NCBI GenBank assembly: GCA_013138655.1
Contig: WTCI01000209.1
Coordinates: forward strand, 1 to 8,159
Origin: Desulfuromonadaceae bacterium
GTDB taxonomy: Bacteria > Desulfobacterota > Desulfuromonadia > Desulfuromonadales > Geopsychrobacteraceae
DNA length: 8,159 nt
Reading direction: 5' to 3'
In this document: positions 5,869 through 8,159 of the stretch, piece by piece
How the letters are laid out: each line of letters begins with the position of its first letter
How positions within the stretch are numbered: position 1 is the first letter of the stretch
Notes under the pieces: generated by a model
Database searches by the model: none
The model's input: only the letters and a program-made list of their open reading frames with translations
Told to the model about the DNA's origin: nothing
Made by a program: the position numbers and the translations under genes

Positions 5869-7449
5869 ATGGGCGAAATGACAGCAGAAGAACTGGGACT
5901 CAAACGTGTGGGCAAAGTGTATCGCAACCTTGGTTATGATGAGCTCTTTACGCACGAAATGGACAATGCTGAAGGAACGCTTTCGGCGAATGGCACCATG
6001 ATGGTCGATACCGGTAAATTTACCGGTCGTTCTCCCAAGGACAAATATTTTGTCAAGCAGGACCCGTCTCAGGGCAATATCGCCTGGGGAAACATCAATC
6101 AGCCCACTACAGCAGAGATTTTTGATGAGCTGTATGCTGAGGTGATCGACTATCTGTCGGGAAAAGATGTCTACGTCGCAGACGGTTATTGCGGCGCAAA
6201 CCCGGAAACGAGTCGTAATATCCGTTTTATCACTGAAATCGCCTGGCAGTCGCATTTCATCAAGAACATGTTCATCCGTCCGGATGACGCTGATCTGGAT
6301 GGTTTTGCTCCCGACTTTACCGTTTATAACGCGGCGAAATTGACCAATAAAAAATGGCAGAAAATGGGGCTGCACTCAGAGGTTTTTGTCATCTTCAATA
6401 TTGAAAAAAATGTCGCAATTATCGGGGGTTCATGGTACGGCGGTGAGATGAAAAAAGGTATCTTCACCATGATGAACTACTGGATGCCTTTGGAAAATAT
6501 CCTGTCCATGCACTGCAGCGCTAATGTCGGCAAAGATGGTGATGTCTGCCTGTTCTTCGGCCTGTCCGGAACCGGAAAAACCACCTTGTCGACAGATGCC
6601 GCGCGTAAACTGATCGGCGATGACGAGCATGGCTGGGACGCTGACGGCGTCTTCAATTTTGAAGGGGGTTGCTATGCAAAATGTATCGACCTGTCGCCAG
6701 AGAGCGAGCCGGAAATTTTCAATGCCATCCGGCGGGATGCCCTGTTGGAAAACGTGGTGTATAATGAAGACGGTATCATTGATTATACTGATAGTTCCAA
6801 GACCGAAAACACCCGGGTTTCTTACCCGATCGAACATATCGACAACCATGAGCCAACCCTCATGGCCGGACATCCGAAAAATATTATCTTCCTCACCTGT
6901 GATGCCTTTGGCGTGCTGCCTCCTGTCTCCAAGCTGACCAAGGAGCAGGCAATGTACTACTTCCTGTCCGGTTACACTGCCAAGGTTGCCGGAACCGAGC
7001 GCGGTATCACGGAGCCTCAGGTTGCTTTTTCCGCTTGCTTCGGCGAGGCATTCCTGCCGTTGCATCCGACGGCCTATGCCAAACTGTTGGGTGAAAAGAT
7101 GGATCGGTACAACGTTAACGCTTACTTGGTGAATACCGGCTGGGCCGGCGGCGGCTATGGTGTCGGGAACCGGATGAGCATCAAGGCAACCCGTGCCTGC
7201 ATCAATGCAATCCTTGATGGTAGTATCAACAATGTTGAATTTGATCAGACCCGTTTCTTCAAATTGCATATTCCGAAAGAACTGCCTGGTGTCGATTCTT
7301 ATCTGTTGAACCCGCGCAATGCTTGGCCGGACAAGGACGGTTTTGATCGGACCGCCAATAAACTGGTTGGAATGTTCATTGAGAATTTCAAAAAATACAT
7401 CACGGATGATGATGAATTTGACTTCACCGCGGCGGGCCCACAGATATAA
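5869..7449 (+). CDS. pckA: Phosphoenolpyruvate carboxykinase (ATP)
   Basis: This cytosolic enzyme of 526 residues (about the usual ATP-type length) converts oxaloacetate and ATP to PEP, CO2 and ADP, the entry step of gluconeogenesis from TCA intermediates. Motifs in order: GRSPKDKY (53-60), the metal-site lysine region [10 protein letters not shown] (190-199), H215 in MHCSANVG, the P-loop [11 protein letters not shown] (231-241), GDDEHGW (250-256) with D252, [10 protein letters not shown] (262-271), R316 in TRVSYP, the TERGITEPQ loop (376-384) and [10 protein letters not shown] (422-431). K196, H215, D252 and R316 keep the same spacing as K213, H232, D269 and R333 of the E. coli enzyme. The start is the ATG at 5869, with GGAGG six bases upstream. 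The frame stays open upstream to 5746, but that part has no ribosome site and no family resemblance. The gene has its own promoter and terminator, so it is probably monocistronic. Confidence 0.98.
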   Translation: MGEMTAEELGLKRVGKVYRNLGYDELFTHEMDNAEGTLSANGTMMVDTGKFTGRSPKDKYFVKQDPSQGNIAWGNINQPTTAEIFDELYAEVIDYLSGKDVYVADGYCGANPETSRNIRFITEIAWQSHFIKNMFIRPDDADLDGFAPDFTVYNAAKLTNKKWQKMGLHSEVFVIFNIEKNVAIIGGSWYGGEMKKGIFTMMNYWMPLENILSMHCSANVGKDGDVCLFFGLSGTGKTTLSTDAARKLIGDDEHGWDADGVFNFEGGCYAKCIDLSPESEPEIFNAIRRDALLENVVYNEDGIIDYTDSSKTENTRVSYPIEHIDNHEPTLMAGHPKNIIFLTCDAFGVLPPVSKLTKEQAMYYFLSGYTAKVAGTERGITEPQVAFSACFGEAFLPLHPTAYAKLLGEKMDRYNVNAYLVNTGWAGGGYGVGNRMSIKATRACINAILDGSINNVEFDQTRFFKLHIPKELPGVDSYLLNPRNAWPDKDGFDRTANKLVGMFIENFKKYITDDDEFDFTAAGPQI

Positions 7450-7470
7450 ACGGGATCGAGCCGGGATTCA

Positions 7471-7504
7471 GGGCGGTCGGCGTTTGCCGGCCGCCCTTTT
7501 TTTT
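7471..7504 (+). terminator. Rho-independent terminator after pckA
   Basis: An 11-base GC-rich stem, GGGCGGTCGGC / GCCGGCCGCCC, has one G-U pair and a GTTT loop, and is followed by eight T residues. It begins 22 bases after the pckA stop. Confidence 0.95.
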
Positions 7505-7512
7505 GTCTTTGC

Positions 7513-7541
7513 TTGACAGATCGTGAAAGAAAAATAATAAT
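7513..7541 (+). promoter_or_regulatory. Putative sigma70-type promoter of thiL
   Basis: A perfect TTGACA (7513-7518) and AATAAT (7536-7541) are separated by 17 bases, directly after the pckA terminator. The predicted leader is about 26 bases, too short for a TPP riboswitch, and no TPP-riboswitch-like sequence is seen. Confidence 0.65.
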
Positions 7542-7573
7542 TAATGACTAAAAATTAATCGGGGTAAGGACTT

Positions 7574-8159
7574 TTGAGGACGAATGAAAAACTGAATAGT
7601 CTGGGTGAATTTGGCCTGATCCGACAGATTCAACAACAGGCTGGCGATGCAGAGCATCTGGTGCTGGGGATTGGTGATGACTGTGCGATTCAGCAACAGG
7701 ATTCCAGCCAAGAATTGCTGACCAGTACTGACTTGCTGATTGAGGGGGTCCACTTCAACCGGCAGTGGATCGGAATGGAAGATCTGGGCCGTAAATCGGT
7801 TGCGGTCAATGTCAGCGATATTGCTGCCATGGGCGGGACTCCGAAAAGCTTGTTTTTGGCGATAGCTTGTCCGGCTGAAATCAGTGTCGTAGAGCTGGAA
7901 GCATTGATTGCAGGTTTTCTGGCGGAAACAGCGGCTTATGGAGCCATTCTCGCCGGTGGCGATACCTGCCGTTCTTCCGGTCCGCTGATGATCTCGGTCA
8001 CTGCTCAGGCGACAGTTGCCAAAGGGAAGGCCATTCGGCGCTCCGGAGCCGGGCCGGGAGACAGCATCTATGTTTCCGGATGTTTAGGCGACAGCGCCTT
8101 GGCGCTGGAAATGTTGCAGCAGGGAAGGTTGCCTGTTGAGAGCTTGCTGAAGCGCCACC
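7574..8159 (+). CDS. thiL: Thiamine-monophosphate kinase, 5' part (3' end outside window)
   Basis: ThiL phosphorylates thiamine monophosphate with ATP to give thiamine diphosphate, the last step of cofactor synthesis. The 195 visible residues are roughly the first 60% of the usual protein. Family motifs in order: LGEFGLI, GIGDDCA (metal/ATP-binding acidic pair), STDLLIEGVHF, VNVSDIAAMGG, LAGGDTC and GDSIYVSGCLGDS. These belong to the PurM/AIR-synthase-like N-terminal domain and the start of the second domain. The only in-frame start after the stop at 7565-7567 that precedes the conserved region well is TTG at 7574, with AAGGA three bases upstream, rather close. A nearby ATG at 7584 with its own GAGGA site is out of frame by one base across a run of five A residues, so the true start deserves a check. 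The product call is firm. Confidence 0.95.
   Translation, partial: MRTNEKLNSLGEFGLIRQIQQQAGDAEHLVLGIGDDCAIQQQDSSQELLTSTDLLIEGVHFNRQWIGMEDLGRKSVAVNVSDIAAMGGTPKSLFLAIACPAEISVVELEALIAGFLAETAAYGAILAGGDTCRSSGPLMISVTAQATVAKGKAIRRSGAGPGDSIYVSGCLGDSALALEMLQQGRLPVESLLKRH

Noticed and set aside
6430..7269. Long open frame antisense to pckA (and similar ones opposite the cytochrome b and other genes)
   Set aside because: These are shadows of strongly conserved genes; they show no domain features or ribosome sites.
1..8159. Mobile elements, CRISPR arrays, tRNA or rRNA genes
   Set aside because: No transposase or integrase, no regularly spaced direct repeats and no tRNA-like cloverleaf were seen; base use is even across the window.

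Overview
The window looks like chromosome from a mesophilic Deltaproteobacterium of the Desulfuromonas/Geobacter group (Desulfuromonadia). This is an inference from gene content: a membrane-anchored multihaem c-type cytochrome paired with a dihaem-type cytochrome b, an RCK-type K+ channel, an NDUFA9-like SDR and an ATP-type PEP carboxykinase. No rRNA or tRNA is present to confirm it. Base composition and coding style are even, and I see no mobile element, CRISPR array or sign of recent transfer.

Layout. (1) 1-1385, + strand: the 3' part of a multihaem cytochrome c gene with a C-terminal membrane anchor, then 2 bases later a four-helix cytochrome b gene. They probably form an inner-membrane bc-type quinol oxidoreductase passing electrons to periplasmic c-type carriers. 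A long bidirectional hairpin terminator (1514-1569) ends the operon. (2) 3478-1703, - strand: a two-gene operon of a single-RCK potassium channel and a xylose-isomerase-like TIM-barrel protein, 3 bases apart. (3) 3606-4316, + strand: a divergent FCD-type GntR regulator with a TTG start. Its promoter carries a GTATAC-T-GTATAC palindrome between the -35 and -10, which suggests autoregulation. A perfect hairpin terminator follows. (4) 5336-4449, - strand: an NAD(P)-binding SDR of the complex I NDUFA9-like type, with a 29-base near-perfect palindrome just upstream. (5) 5399-5868: a long intergenic region with a nested inverted repeat and possible competing pairings, then a sigma70-like promoter and GC-rich leader for pckA. 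(6) 5869-7449, + strand: ATP-dependent PEP carboxykinase with all expected catalytic motifs and a strong terminator. (7) 7574 to the window edge, + strand: the 5' part of thiL (thiamine-monophosphate kinase), behind a TTGACA promoter.

How the genes fit together: the cytochrome pair belongs to anaerobic respiratory electron transfer. pckA supplies PEP for gluconeogenesis, which suits an organism living on acetate or other small acids. thiL makes thiamine diphosphate, the cofactor of pyruvate-converting enzymes. The channel, TIM-barrel protein, GntR regulator and SDR have no clear shared pathway.

Nothing here is a clear new multi-gene system. The points most worth a second look are the structured intergenic element at 5491-5601, the palindromes at 3561-3573 and 5370-5398, the EF-hand-like loop inside the cytochrome c, the unusual channel filter (TVGYRE), and the ambiguous thiL start beside an A-run.
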